DNA of 12,502 nt, taken from positions 1 to 12,502 of the forward strand of contig DGTJ01000041.1 of assembly GCA_002393725.1 (NCBI GenBank), in the 5' to 3' direction. Positions 5,584-12,321 of this stretch are shown here, in pieces. This DNA comes from Prevotella sp. UBA4339. Its GTDB lineage: Bacteria; Bacteroidota; Bacteroidia; Bacteroidales; Bacteroidaceae. How positions within the stretch are numbered: position 1 is the stretch's first letter; the number at the start of each line of letters is the position of its first letter. The notes under the pieces are model-generated. The model did no database searches and was not told where the DNA came from. It saw nothing but the letters and a program-made list of their open reading frames with translations. A program made the position numbers and the translations under genes.

Positions 5584-8500
5584 TTTCTTCGCTGTGGTGC
5601 AGATATTCACCAGATAGATGATACTCATATACGGGATGCCTGTGTTCGACTCAAGTCCGATTTCACAGGTGCGGCTATTGGAATAGCCTACCTCTATCTT
5701 GTTCTTCTCTATCTGCGGGCGCAGCTTCCTCAGACCGTATTTGTTCAGCTCCGGGAAGGTGAATCCTCTGTCGCCTGCGAAACCGCAACAGCCCACGCCC
5801 TCTGGGATGAATACATTGTTAGAGCATAGTTTCGCGAGGGCTATCATATCCTTGTCAACGCCCATCTGGCGGGTAGAGCATGTGAGATGCAGTGCGATAC
5901 GCTTGTCTGTAGGATGAAATTCCAGACGGTCTACAAGATACGTCATAATGAACTCAGCCGGCTCGTACAGCTTCATCTTCTTCATTACCTTGCGCATGCG
6001 GTGCAGGCACGGACTCTGTGCGCAGAGCACAGGATATTTGCCCTCTTCTGATGCTTTCCAGAGGGCAGCCTCAAGTTCGGCACTTTTGCGGTCGGCTATG
6101 TCGAGCATTCCCTTCGACTCCCATATTTGACCGCAGCACATCTTCTCCATCCCTTCCGGGAATATTACCTCATACCCCGCCTTTGCCATCAGCTGGATTA
6201 CCTCATCCACGAGGGCATGCTTTACGGGTGCCTCTTTTGATAGTCCCATCGTCTGGTTAATGCAGCTGGGGAAATAAACCACTTTAAGAGGTGAGTGGGC
6301 AGACTGTGAGCTGTAGTGATGAGGGATAGACTTCTCGATGATGAACTGTGTGAGGTCTGACTTCTTCGGCTGGCGCTTCTTCTTAGGCATTGCAGTAGTC
6401 CAGAGTGGCAGACCCATTTTGTTCATCTGTCGGCATACGTGAGTCATCAGCATAGGTCCGAGTGTTACGTGAGCCATGTGGGCCACATCAAGCACCACAC
6501 GAAGCCCCGACTTGATACCAGCCATGTGGTTAGCCGCAAACTCTCCCACCTGATAACCCATCTTCGATTTGTTCATGTCCAGCTGGCGGATAATGTGAGT
6601 GAGTTCTCCTGTGTTGATCTTCATCGGGCAGGATGTAGAGCAGAGACCGTCGGTGGCACATGTCTGATCACCATAGTACTTATATTGTTTTCTCAGAGTA
6701 GCTGCACGTTCTGGATCTCTTCCCGTTGCCTCCAGGTCACGGATCTCTCGCTGGACTGCAATACGCATACGGCTTGACAGTGTCAGTCCGCACGACATAC
6801 AGTTGACCTCGCAGAATCCGCATTCGATACACTTGTTGGCGCGTTTTACTTGTTCGATAGTCTCCTTTGCCGTAGAGAGTGCCGGATCCATCAGATAATG
6901 GCCTCCGTCGGGTACGCTGTCAAAGTCGTAGTCGAGTACAGGCAAAGGCTTCAGACACTTGATGAAGCATTCAGGATCATCATTGAAGATTACGCCCTGG
7001 TTAAGCAGTCCGTCGGGATCGAAGATCGCCTTCAGCTCCTTCATCGCCTCGTAGGCCTTCTCGCCCCATTCGTACTTCACGAAAGGAGCCATGTTGCGAC
7101 CCGTGCCATGCTCTGCTTTCAACGAGCCGTCATAGCTCTCAACCACCAATTTTGCTACATCTCTCATCATCTCGGCATAACGCTCCACCTCATCCTTGCT
7201 CTTAAAGCTCTGGTTAAGGATGAAGTGATAGTTACCCTCAAAGGCATGTCCATAGATACAAGCATCGCTATATCCATGATCGGCAATGAGTTTCTGTAGC
7301 TTGACAGTAGCCTCTGGCAGTGATTCTATCGGGAATGCTACATCCTCGATGAGACATGAGGTGCCTATGGGACGTGTACCTCCCACGCTGGGGAAGATTC
7401 CCGAGCGTATAGCCCAGTATTTTCCGTAGATGGCAGGATCTTCTGTGAATTCTGCAGGGATATACAGTTTGAACTGCCCCAGGCACTCCTTTATCTTGTC
7501 TATCTTCTTGAGCAGCTGTTCGTGGGTGATGCCCTTTGTCTCTGTGAGTATAGCTGTCAGGTTATGGTAGTCACCTGGCTCCACACCTTCTATCTTTCCA
7601 GCATCCACATCTTTCTTATACTGCAGGAACACGGGATCGTCCACTGAGTTGAGCGACATATAGTCGAGCATCTCTGCACTTTTCACCATTAGGTTCTCAG
7701 CACTCATCTTCAGGTCCTCGTCACCAGCCTTCAGCTTCTTCATAGCCACTACAGCCTCACAACTCTCCTTCATGGTTAGGAAGTAGACCATTGCAGAGGC
7801 TTTGTACTTGTAGTCATGCAGAGTCTTCATCGTCACTTCTGAGAGGAATGCCAGTGTGCCCTCGCTGCCAACCATAGAGTGGGCGATGATGTCGAAGGGG
7901 TCGTCGTAGGCGATAAGTGGGCGCAGGTTAAGACCTGTAACATTCTTTATGGAATATTTCTTGCTGATGCGCTCTGCCAGTTCCTTGTCAGCACGCACCT
8001 TGTCCCTGAGGTCCTCTATCTTCTTCAGAAATTCTGGATTCTGCTTGCGGAATGCCTCGCGGCTGGACTCACTGCCGGTATCGAGTATGGTTCCGTCGGT
8101 AAGGATGATACGTGCCGAAAGCATCATGCGGTCGCTGTTGGCATGCACGCCACAGTTCATACCTGAGGCATTGTTGATCACGATACCGCCCACCATTGCG
8201 CTGCCTATCGAAGCAGGATCTGGCGGGAACACTCTCCCATAAGGCTTTAGTATCTCATTCACCCGAGCCCCTACTATTCCCGGCTGGAGGCGTATGTTGA
8301 TTTCACCTTCCTCCTTACTTCTTCCTCCTTCCTCGATAATCTCATATTTCTCCCAGTGCTTGCCTGCCACGATGAGTACGGAGTCGGTACAGCTCTGTCC
8401 GGAGAGCGATGTACCGGCAGCACGGAAGGTAAACGGCATTTTGTATTTCTTGCATGCCATTACAATCTTTGAGATCTCTGCATCGCCGTCACTTCGTATT

Positions 8501-8625
8501 ACGACTTTCGGAATCTGGCGGTAGAAACTGGCATCCGTTCCCCATCCGAGGGTGCGGAGCTCGTCGGTATAAATACGTTCGGCTGGTATAAACTGCCTGA
8601 TGTGTGATAAGAAATCGTTCAGCAT
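5575..8625 (-). CDS. FAD-linked oxidase/Fe-S dehydrogenase, D-lactate or 2-hydroxyglutarate type
   Basis: A 1016-residue fused flavoprotein of the large D-lactate dehydrogenase/YdiJ type, oxidising a 2-hydroxy acid and passing electrons through Fe-S clusters, probably to quinone at the inner membrane. The FAD-binding PCMH domain has RAAGTSLSGQS at 68-78 and VGGIVINNASG at 145-155. The FAD-oxidase C-terminal domain has EHGTGRNMAP at 505-514 and FDPDGLLNQG at 535-544. A first ferredoxin-type motif is at Cys599/602/605/609, and a second unusually spaced set is at Cys656/662/666-Pro. Two cysteine-rich CCG motifs lie at 830-832 and 946-948. The neighbouring divergent lactate permease favours lactate as substrate. 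Two oddities: residues 98-107 (EEGGRSKEEG) come from a heptanucleotide repeat, and the last two residues (Ile-Glu) plus the stop derive from the antisense group II intron. The substrate is inferred. Confidence 0.9.
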   Translation of the reverse strand: MLNDFLSHIRQFIPAERIYTDELRTLGWGTDASFYRQIPKVVIRSDGDAEISKIVMACKKYKMPFTFRAAGTSLSGQSCTDSVLIVAGKHWEKYEIIEEGGRSKEEGEINIRLQPGIVGARVNEILKPYGRVFPPDPASIGSAMVGGIVINNASGMNCGVHANSDRMMLSARIILTDGTILDTGSESSREAFRKQNPEFLKKIEDLRDKVRADKELAERISKKYSIKNVTGLNLRPLIAYDDPFDIIAHSMVGSEGTLAFLSEVTMKTLHDYKYKASAMVYFLTMKESCEAVVAMKKLKAGDEDLKMSAENLMVKSAEMLDYMSLNSVDDPVFLQYKKDVDAGKIEGVEPGDYHNLTAILTETKGITHEQLLKKIDKIKECLGQFKLYIPAEFTEDPAIYGKYWAIRSGIFPSVGGTRPIGTSCLIEDVAFPIESLPEATVKLQKLIADHGYSDACIYGHAFEGNYHFILNQSFKSKDEVERYAEMMRDVAKLVVESYDGSLKAEHGTGRNMAPFVKYEWGEKAYEAMKELKAIFDPDGLLNQGVIFNDDPECFIKCLKPLPVLDYDFDSVPDGGHYLMDPALSTAKETIEQVKRANKCIECGFCEVNCMSCGLTLSSRMRIAVQREIRDLEATGRDPERAATLRKQYKYYGDQTCATDGLCSTSCPMKINTGELTHIIRQLDMNKSKMGYQVGEFAANHMAGIKSGLRVVLDVAHMAHVTLGPMLMTHVCRQMNKMGLPLWTTAMPKKKRQPKKSDLTQFIIEKSIPHHYSSQSAHSPLKVVYFPSCINQTMGLSKEAPVKHALVDEVIQLMAKAGYEVIFPEGMEKMCCGQIWESKGMLDIADRKSAELEAALWKASEEGKYPVLCAQSPCLHRMRKVMKKMKLYEPAEFIMTYLVDRLEFHPTDKRIALHLTCSTRQMGVDKDMIALAKLCSNNVFIPEGVGCCGFAGDRGFTFPELNKYGLRKLRPQIEKNKIEVGYSNSRTCEIGLESNTGIPYMSIIYLVNICTTAKKIE
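8307..8334. repeat. Four heptanucleotide repeats inside the dehydrogenase gene
   Basis: CTTCCTC (8307-8313), CTTACTT (8314-8320), CTTCCTC (8321-8327) and CTTCCTC (8328-8334) lie end to end. They encode residues 98-107, a charged low-complexity stretch lying in the FAD-binding domain just before the Ile-Arg-Leu-Gln-Pro-Gly strand. Seven is not a multiple of three, so loss or gain of one unit would shift the frame. Confidence 0.75.
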
Positions 8626-8659
8626 AGTGCAATATGGCTTTTAGTTTATTATAATGTGG

Positions 8660-8667
8660 CAAAGATA
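8660..8667 (-). promoter_or_regulatory. -7 box for the dehydrogenase gene
   Basis: TATCTTTG on the leftward strand matches TAnnTTTG and lies 34 nt before the ATG at 8625. The -33 position at 19-nt spacing reads TTTT (8690-8687), a weak match to TTTG. The region 8626-8804 is the divergent control region shared with the lactate permease and holds no gene. Confidence 0.55.
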
Positions 8668-8711
8668 CAAAAAGAAGTGGAATAAGAAAAGTGAAAATGT
8701 GAAAGGTTTGT

Positions 8712-8740
8712 GCTATTTTTGTTTTTTTCACAAAAATAAC
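8712..8740. promoter_or_regulatory. Palindrome between the dehydrogenase and permease promoters, possible operator
   Basis: TATTTTTG (8714-8721) is repeated inverted as CAAAAATA (8731-8738). One further pair lies inside (8722/8730) and one outside past a mismatch (8712/8740). It sits immediately upstream of the permease -33 box, where a regulator of the divergent lactate genes could bind. The AT-rich composition means it could also arise by chance. Confidence 0.35.
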
Positions 8741-8771
8741 ATTGTGGTATGGTGAAAAATTCGTAAATTTG
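8741..8771 (+). promoter_or_regulatory. Promoter of the lactate permease gene
   Basis: ATTG at 8741-8744 and TAAATTTG at 8764-8771 are separated by 19 nt, close to the Bacteroidetes consensus TTTG-(19-21)-TAnnTTTG. It is the best-spaced promoter in the window. The start codon at 8805 lies 33 nt after the -7 box. Confidence 0.65.
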
Positions 8772-8804
8772 GCGGCAGAATATCATTTAAATAATTAAAA
8801 ACCT

Positions 8805-10409
8805 ATGTCAGCATTAGTATCTGCAATTCCTATTCTATTGCTCATTGTATTGATGATGGGCTTTAAAGTGTCAGGTTACAAGAGTGCCGTTATAACTCTT
8901 ATAGTAACAATCATCCTTGCTCTTCTTGCAGCTCCTGCATTGGGCATTATCCCGGAGAAGTATGCAGCGGAAAGCATTATAGGTATTACCATCTGGTCTG
9001 TCGTTGAGGGCTTCCTGAAGGCCTGTTTTCCCATTATCCTGATTATCATCTGCGCCATTTTCAGCTATAATATCCTTTGTGAGACAAAGGAGATAGAGAC
9101 CATCAAGACCCAGTTCATCCAGATGACGTCTGATAAGGGTCTGCTCGTACTGCTCCTGACGTGGGGTCTCGGTGGAGTGCTCGAGGGTATGGCCGGTTTT
9201 GGAACGGCTGTAGCCATTCCTGCAGCCATCCTCATCGGCCTGGGTTTCAAACCGATGTTCTCGGCTGTGATCTGTCTTGTGGCAAACACTGTTGCCGTAG
9301 GATTCGGAGCCGTGGGACTGCCGGCTACCACTCTTGCCAATCAGGTGGCTGCCAGCGGCACTGCCACTCCGGAGGAGCTCTGTGAGGTCGCCACATTTAT
9401 TATATTGCAACTGTCGCTGATGTTCTTCATCACTCCTTTCCTCATCCTAATGATGACCGATCGCACAAAGTTGCTGAAGAATCTCACCATAGCCCTCTTT
9501 GTCGGCACATTCTCCATCGTGGTGCAGTTCTGCTGTGCCCACTGGATCGGTCCTGAGACTCCTGCCATCCTCGGTTCTGTGGCTGCCATCATTGCGATGC
9601 TTATCTACAACAAACTGTTTATCCGCGATGAAGACCCCAAGGATGAAGTGATCGTAGAGAGGAAGAAGTTCGGCACCGTTAAGACTCTCAAGGCTTGGAG
9701 CGTCTACGGACTTATCATCTTCTTCATCCTCATCAGCAGCAAGATAGTGCCGCCAGTCAATGAGCTCCTCAATCAGACGTTTGTCACCAAGTTCGAGTTG
9801 CCTGTCATCGGCAATACCTTCAAGTTCGGCTGGCTGTCGAATGCCGGTCTGATGATTTTCCTCGGTGCTGTCATCGGAGGCCTCATTCAGGGTATGAGCT
9901 TTGGCAGTCTCATGAAGCTGCTGGCTAAGACCACAATCAATCTCCAGAAGACGGTAGTAACCATTTGCTGCCTTGTTGCGATGGCGATGCTGATGAACAA
10001 TACCGGAATGACCAATGATATCGCCAAGGGACTTGTATTGCTTACAGGTTCTGCATTCCCGTTCTTCGCTCCGCTCATTGGTTCGATAGGTACATTCGTT
10101 ACTGGCAGCGCCACCAATGCGAACATCCTCTTCGGAAAGCTGCAGGCAACTGCTGCAAGCGATCTCGGACTTGTCAACCAAGGTACCTTCTTCGGTGTTT
10201 CGGGCAGTGAGACCAACTGGCTTGCTGCTGCCAACTGTGCCGGTTCCGAGGGTGGTAAGCTGCTCTCTCCGCAGTCGATAGCTATTGCTACTGCTGCCTG
10301 CGACATGGAGGGTCAGGATGGTGACATCATGCGTAAGACGATGCCGTTTGCTATCTTCTGGATACTTATGAACGGTCTGATGGTGTTCCTCGGCCTGCAT
10401 GTCATCTAA
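8805..10409 (+). CDS. lctP: L-lactate permease family transporter
   Basis: Takes up lactate (or a related 2-hydroxy acid such as glycolate) across the cytoplasmic membrane, probably with protons. The 534 residues are the normal length for the LctP/LldP family and are almost entirely hydrophobic, with about a dozen or more membrane helices starting at residue 4. The family signature GGVLEGMAGFGTAVAI lies at 123-138, with GFGAVGLPATTLA after it, and FFAPLIGSIGTFVTGSAT and NILFGKLQ in the second half of the protein. The start at 8805 directly precedes the first membrane helix and fits the promoter at 8741-8771. It is divergent from the FAD/Fe-S dehydrogenase, suggesting a two-gene lactate uptake and oxidation unit. 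Family is firm; exact substrate and stereochemistry are inferred. Confidence 0.93.
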   Translation: MSALVSAIPILLLIVLMMGFKVSGYKSAVITLIVTIILALLAAPALGIIPEKYAAESIIGITIWSVVEGFLKACFPIILIIICAIFSYNILCETKEIETIKTQFIQMTSDKGLLVLLLTWGLGGVLEGMAGFGTAVAIPAAILIGLGFKPMFSAVICLVANTVAVGFGAVGLPATTLANQVAASGTATPEELCEVATFIILQLSLMFFITPFLILMMTDRTKLLKNLTIALFVGTFSIVVQFCCAHWIGPETPAILGSVAAIIAMLIYNKLFIRDEDPKDEVIVERKKFGTVKTLKAWSVYGLIIFFILISSKIVPPVNELLNQTFVTKFELPVIGNTFKFGWLSNAGLMIFLGAVIGGLIQGMSFGSLMKLLAKTTINLQKTVVTICCLVAMAMLMNNTGMTNDIAKGLVLLTGSAFPFFAPLIGSIGTFVTGSATNANILFGKLQATAASDLGLVNQGTFFGVSGSETNWLAAANCAGSEGGKLLSPQSIAIATAACDMEGQDGDIMRKTMPFAIFWILMNGLMVFLGLHVI

Positions 10410-10470
10410 GAAGTTTCGTAAACAGTGTTAATTTATATGCTCTTGTCTGTTATAAAAGGAAAAATCTTCG

Positions 10471-10478
10471 TACCTTTG
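10471..10478 (+). promoter_or_regulatory. -7 box for the FMN-binding protein gene
   Basis: TACCTTTG matches TAnnTTTG, 26 nt before the ATG at 10504. At 21-nt spacing the -33 position reads TCTG (10446-10449), a weak match. It gives this gene its own promoter, separate from lctP. No terminator hairpin was seen in the gap after lctP (10410-10470). Confidence 0.55.
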
Positions 10479-10503
10479 CAGGCTGGAAGAAATATTGATT
10501 GAC

Positions 10504-10908
10504 ATGAACAGGAAATTAGCAATATCAGGCGCAGCTGTGCTGCTGGCATTTGCGCTGCAGAGTTTCACCATGAAGCCTGCCGACGACGGTGTGATGGTGA
10601 AGGAGAAGGGAACGTATGTGGTGAATACCACCAAACTTGGTAAGAATGTCGAGGGATATAACGGTGCAACCCCACTGAAGATTTATATTAAGAAGAATAA
10701 GGTGGAGAAGGTTGAGTTTCTCAAGAGTCAGGAGACTCCTAAATACTATGCCAAGGTGAAGAAAGCTTTTCAGAATGCCTGGAACGGTCTGAAGGTGAAG
10801 GATGCACAGAAGAAGCAGGTCGATGCTGTCACTGGAGCCACATTCTCATCTGAGGCAGTGATAAAGAACGTACAGCTTGGTCTCGAATATTATCAAAAGA
10901 ACAAATAG
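10504..10908 (+). CDS. Exported FMN-binding domain protein
   Basis: A 134-residue protein with an N-terminal signal sequence (KLAISGAAVLLAFALQSF, residues 4-21) and then one FMN_bind-type domain, as in NqrC and RnfG. The key motif is DAVTGATFSS at 107-116. In this family ApbE attaches FMN covalently to the Thr of the (S/T)GAT motif, here Thr113, outside the cytoplasm. It is therefore probably a small extracytoplasmic electron carrier. No apbE or membrane partner is in the window. The ATG at 10504 is preferred to an in-frame TTG at 10495 because it gives a standard signal peptide. A link to lactate oxidation is possible from position only. It shares a hairpin terminator with the convergent dacB. 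Confidence 0.88.
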   Translation: MNRKLAISGAAVLLAFALQSFTMKPADDGVMVKEKGTYVVNTTKLGKNVEGYNGATPLKIYIKKNKVEKVEFLKSQETPKYYAKVKKAFQNAWNGLKVKDAQKKQVDAVTGATFSSEAVIKNVQLGLEYYQKNK

Positions 10909-10915
10909 GAAATAG

Positions 10916-10943
10916 AATCCCCGCCAACCGAGCGGGGATTTTT
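10916..10943. terminator. Bidirectional intrinsic terminator between the FMN protein gene and dacB
   Basis: A perfect 9-bp stem, AATCCCCGC (10916-10924) with GCGGGGATT (10932-10940), has a 7-nt loop and is followed by TTT, making TTTTT with the stem end. It starts 8 nt after the rightward stop and ends a few bases from the dacB stop (10950-10948). The arms repeat those of the rny terminator. Confidence 0.88.
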
Positions 10944-10947
10944 CTTA

Positions 10948-12231
10948 TTATGGCTGGCATAGCGCCGTACATACCTTGTCCTGGAATGTACGTCCGTCGG
11001 TTACTCTCATCACACCCTGATTGATTATGCAGAAGGCCAACATGTGGTTGTTGGCTGTGCGACAGTAGCCTGCCAGACTGGATATGCCGGTGAGAGTGCC
11101 TGTCTTTGCTCGAACATTGTTACGGGTATACAGACCCTTCATACGCTTGCTTAGCGTACCGTCCTCTCCGGCAATAGGCAGCGAGGTGTACAGGCTGCTG
11201 AATATGTCGCTGTTGCGGTATGCATAGCGCAGCAGATATGTTATAAGCTCCGGAGTGACGTAGTTGTAGAGTGAGAGTCCGCTGCCGTCGGCAAATTTAT
11301 ACCTGTCGGGACTCAGTCCAATCTTGCTCACCAGTTTCTTTATGTGAGTCCTGGCGTTGGCAGCCGATGCCTTCTTTACCCCCCCAGATGCTGCAATCTG
11401 GTAGAGCATCGACTCTGCATAGAGGTTTTCGCTGTCCTTTAGCATCTGCATCAGTATCTCGCTGATAGGGTGGAACCGCGAGCAGATGATCGATGCGCCG
11501 TTGGGCACTGTGCCCTCCTCAGGACCGTCGCTGTCGTAGGGCATGATGATATGTATGCCCTTGTCGCGCAGCTCGTCGATGAAGCGGGGGATGAAGTCGG
11601 CCTTCTTCGACATCAGCAGCGGTGTCAGCACTGGGTTGTCGTCATCCCAGCACCATCCCTCGCCCAGTCGCGTCTCGTCTTTCATCGACACGTCGGCTAT
11701 GATCCTTCCTCTGATGGTGTCTATCCCCAGCCGCCTCACTCCCTCAGCGAAGGCATTCATGTCGTCGCCTCCGAAGCGGGGATCCATGCCTCCCACGCAG
11801 TAGATGTCGCCAGTCAGCGTGCTGTCTTTGATCTCTCCCTTATAGTATAGTGATGTACGGAATTGGTAGCTGTTTCCCAGTCGCTCCAGCGCCGTTATCG
11901 CAGTCACCAACTTCATCACCGATGCCGGTCGCATCGTCTGTCGCCCGTTGTAGCTGAAGAGCACGCTGTCTGCAGTGAGGTCGAAGACCATCAGTCCGAG
12001 CTGCGACCTGTTGAGCAGTGGGTCGTCGAGCAGCTTGTCGATACGCACGAGTACATTCTCCGGCCATTGCAGCGTCGTGCCAGTAGTGTCGGTGGCAAGC
12101 GAGTCGGTGAATGCTGTGTCCACAGGCTCTCCGAAAGCCACTTTGAAGCTTCCCTCGCTCTGGGGGTCTGTTTGTGCCCGCAGCATCATTGCAAGGCATA
12201 AAATGTATGCTGTTGTCAGTATTTTCTTCAT
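10948..12231 (-). CDS. dacB: D-alanyl-D-alanine carboxypeptidase/endopeptidase, peptidase S13 (PBP4 type)
   Basis: A low-molecular-weight penicillin-binding protein that trims or cleaves peptidoglycan peptides in the periplasm. The 427 residues begin with a signal peptide (MKKILTTAYILCLAMMLRAQ). The three active-site motifs are present in order: SVMK at 104-107 with nucleophile Ser104, SEN at 267-269, and KTG at 376-378 in AKTGTLTGISS. The long gap between the first two motifs is the insertion characteristic of the S13 family. The ATG at 12231 is preferred to an upstream in-frame TTG at 12243, because the TTG is part of the apparent -7 box and the ATG gives a normal signal sequence. It is divergent from nadB and convergent with the FMN-binding protein gene. 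Nothing is missing from the catalytic set. Confidence 0.94.
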   Translation of the reverse strand: MKKILTTAYILCLAMMLRAQTDPQSEGSFKVAFGEPVDTAFTDSLATDTTGTTLQWPENVLVRIDKLLDDPLLNRSQLGLMVFDLTADSVLFSYNGRQTMRPASVMKLVTAITALERLGNSYQFRTSLYYKGEIKDSTLTGDIYCVGGMDPRFGGDDMNAFAEGVRRLGIDTIRGRIIADVSMKDETRLGEGWCWDDDNPVLTPLLMSKKADFIPRFIDELRDKGIHIIMPYDSDGPEEGTVPNGASIICSRFHPISEILMQMLKDSENLYAESMLYQIAASGGVKKASAANARTHIKKLVSKIGLSPDRYKFADGSGLSLYNYVTPELITYLLRYAYRNSDIFSSLYTSLPIAGEDGTLSKRMKGLYTRNNVRAKTGTLTGISSLAGYCRTANNHMLAFCIINQGVMRVTDGRTFQDKVCTALCQP

Positions 12232-12240
12232 AATCTGCTG

Positions 12241-12248
12241 CAAAATTA
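12241..12248 (-). promoter_or_regulatory. -7 box for dacB
   Basis: TAATTTTG on the leftward strand matches TAnnTTTG but lies only 9 nt before the ATG at 12231. If used, the mRNA leader would be only a few bases. Its -33 position falls in the heptanucleotide repeat (about 12268-12273) and has no TTTG. Confidence 0.4.
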
Positions 12249-12259
12249 CTAAAAATTGT

Positions 12260-12287
12260 GATTTATCATTTATGATTTATCATTTAT
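12260..12287. repeat. Four tandem heptanucleotides between dacB and nadB
   Basis: GATTTAT, CATTTAT, GATTTAT, CATTTAT lie end to end, which is also a perfect 14-bp unit twice (12260-12273 and 12274-12287). The array fills the space where the -33 elements of both divergent promoters would be. Confidence 0.8.
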
Positions 12288-12291
12288 TTTG

Positions 12292-12299
12292 TATCTTTG
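12292..12299 (+). promoter_or_regulatory. -7 box for nadB
   Basis: TATCTTTG matches TAnnTTTG, 22 nt before the ATG at 12322. The -33 position falls in the upstream heptanucleotide array, where TTTA (12269-12272) is the nearest approach to TTTG at about 19-nt spacing. Confidence 0.6.
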
Positions 12300-12321
12300 C
12301 AGCAGTTTATTGATATTTATT

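Noticed and set aside
9447..10400. Long open frame (317 codons) antisense to the lactate permease
   Set aside because: It lies wholly opposite a well-supported membrane protein gene, has highly polar low-complexity composition expected of an antisense frame, and has no promoter. Shadow frame.
10495..10503. TTG start three codons upstream for the FMN-binding protein
   Set aside because: The ATG at 10504 gives a standard signal peptide (Met-Asn-Arg-Lys) and fits the promoter spacing; the added residues bring nothing.
12232..12243. TTG start four codons upstream for dacB
   Set aside because: It overlaps the predicted -7 box, and the ATG at 12231 gives a normal signal peptide.
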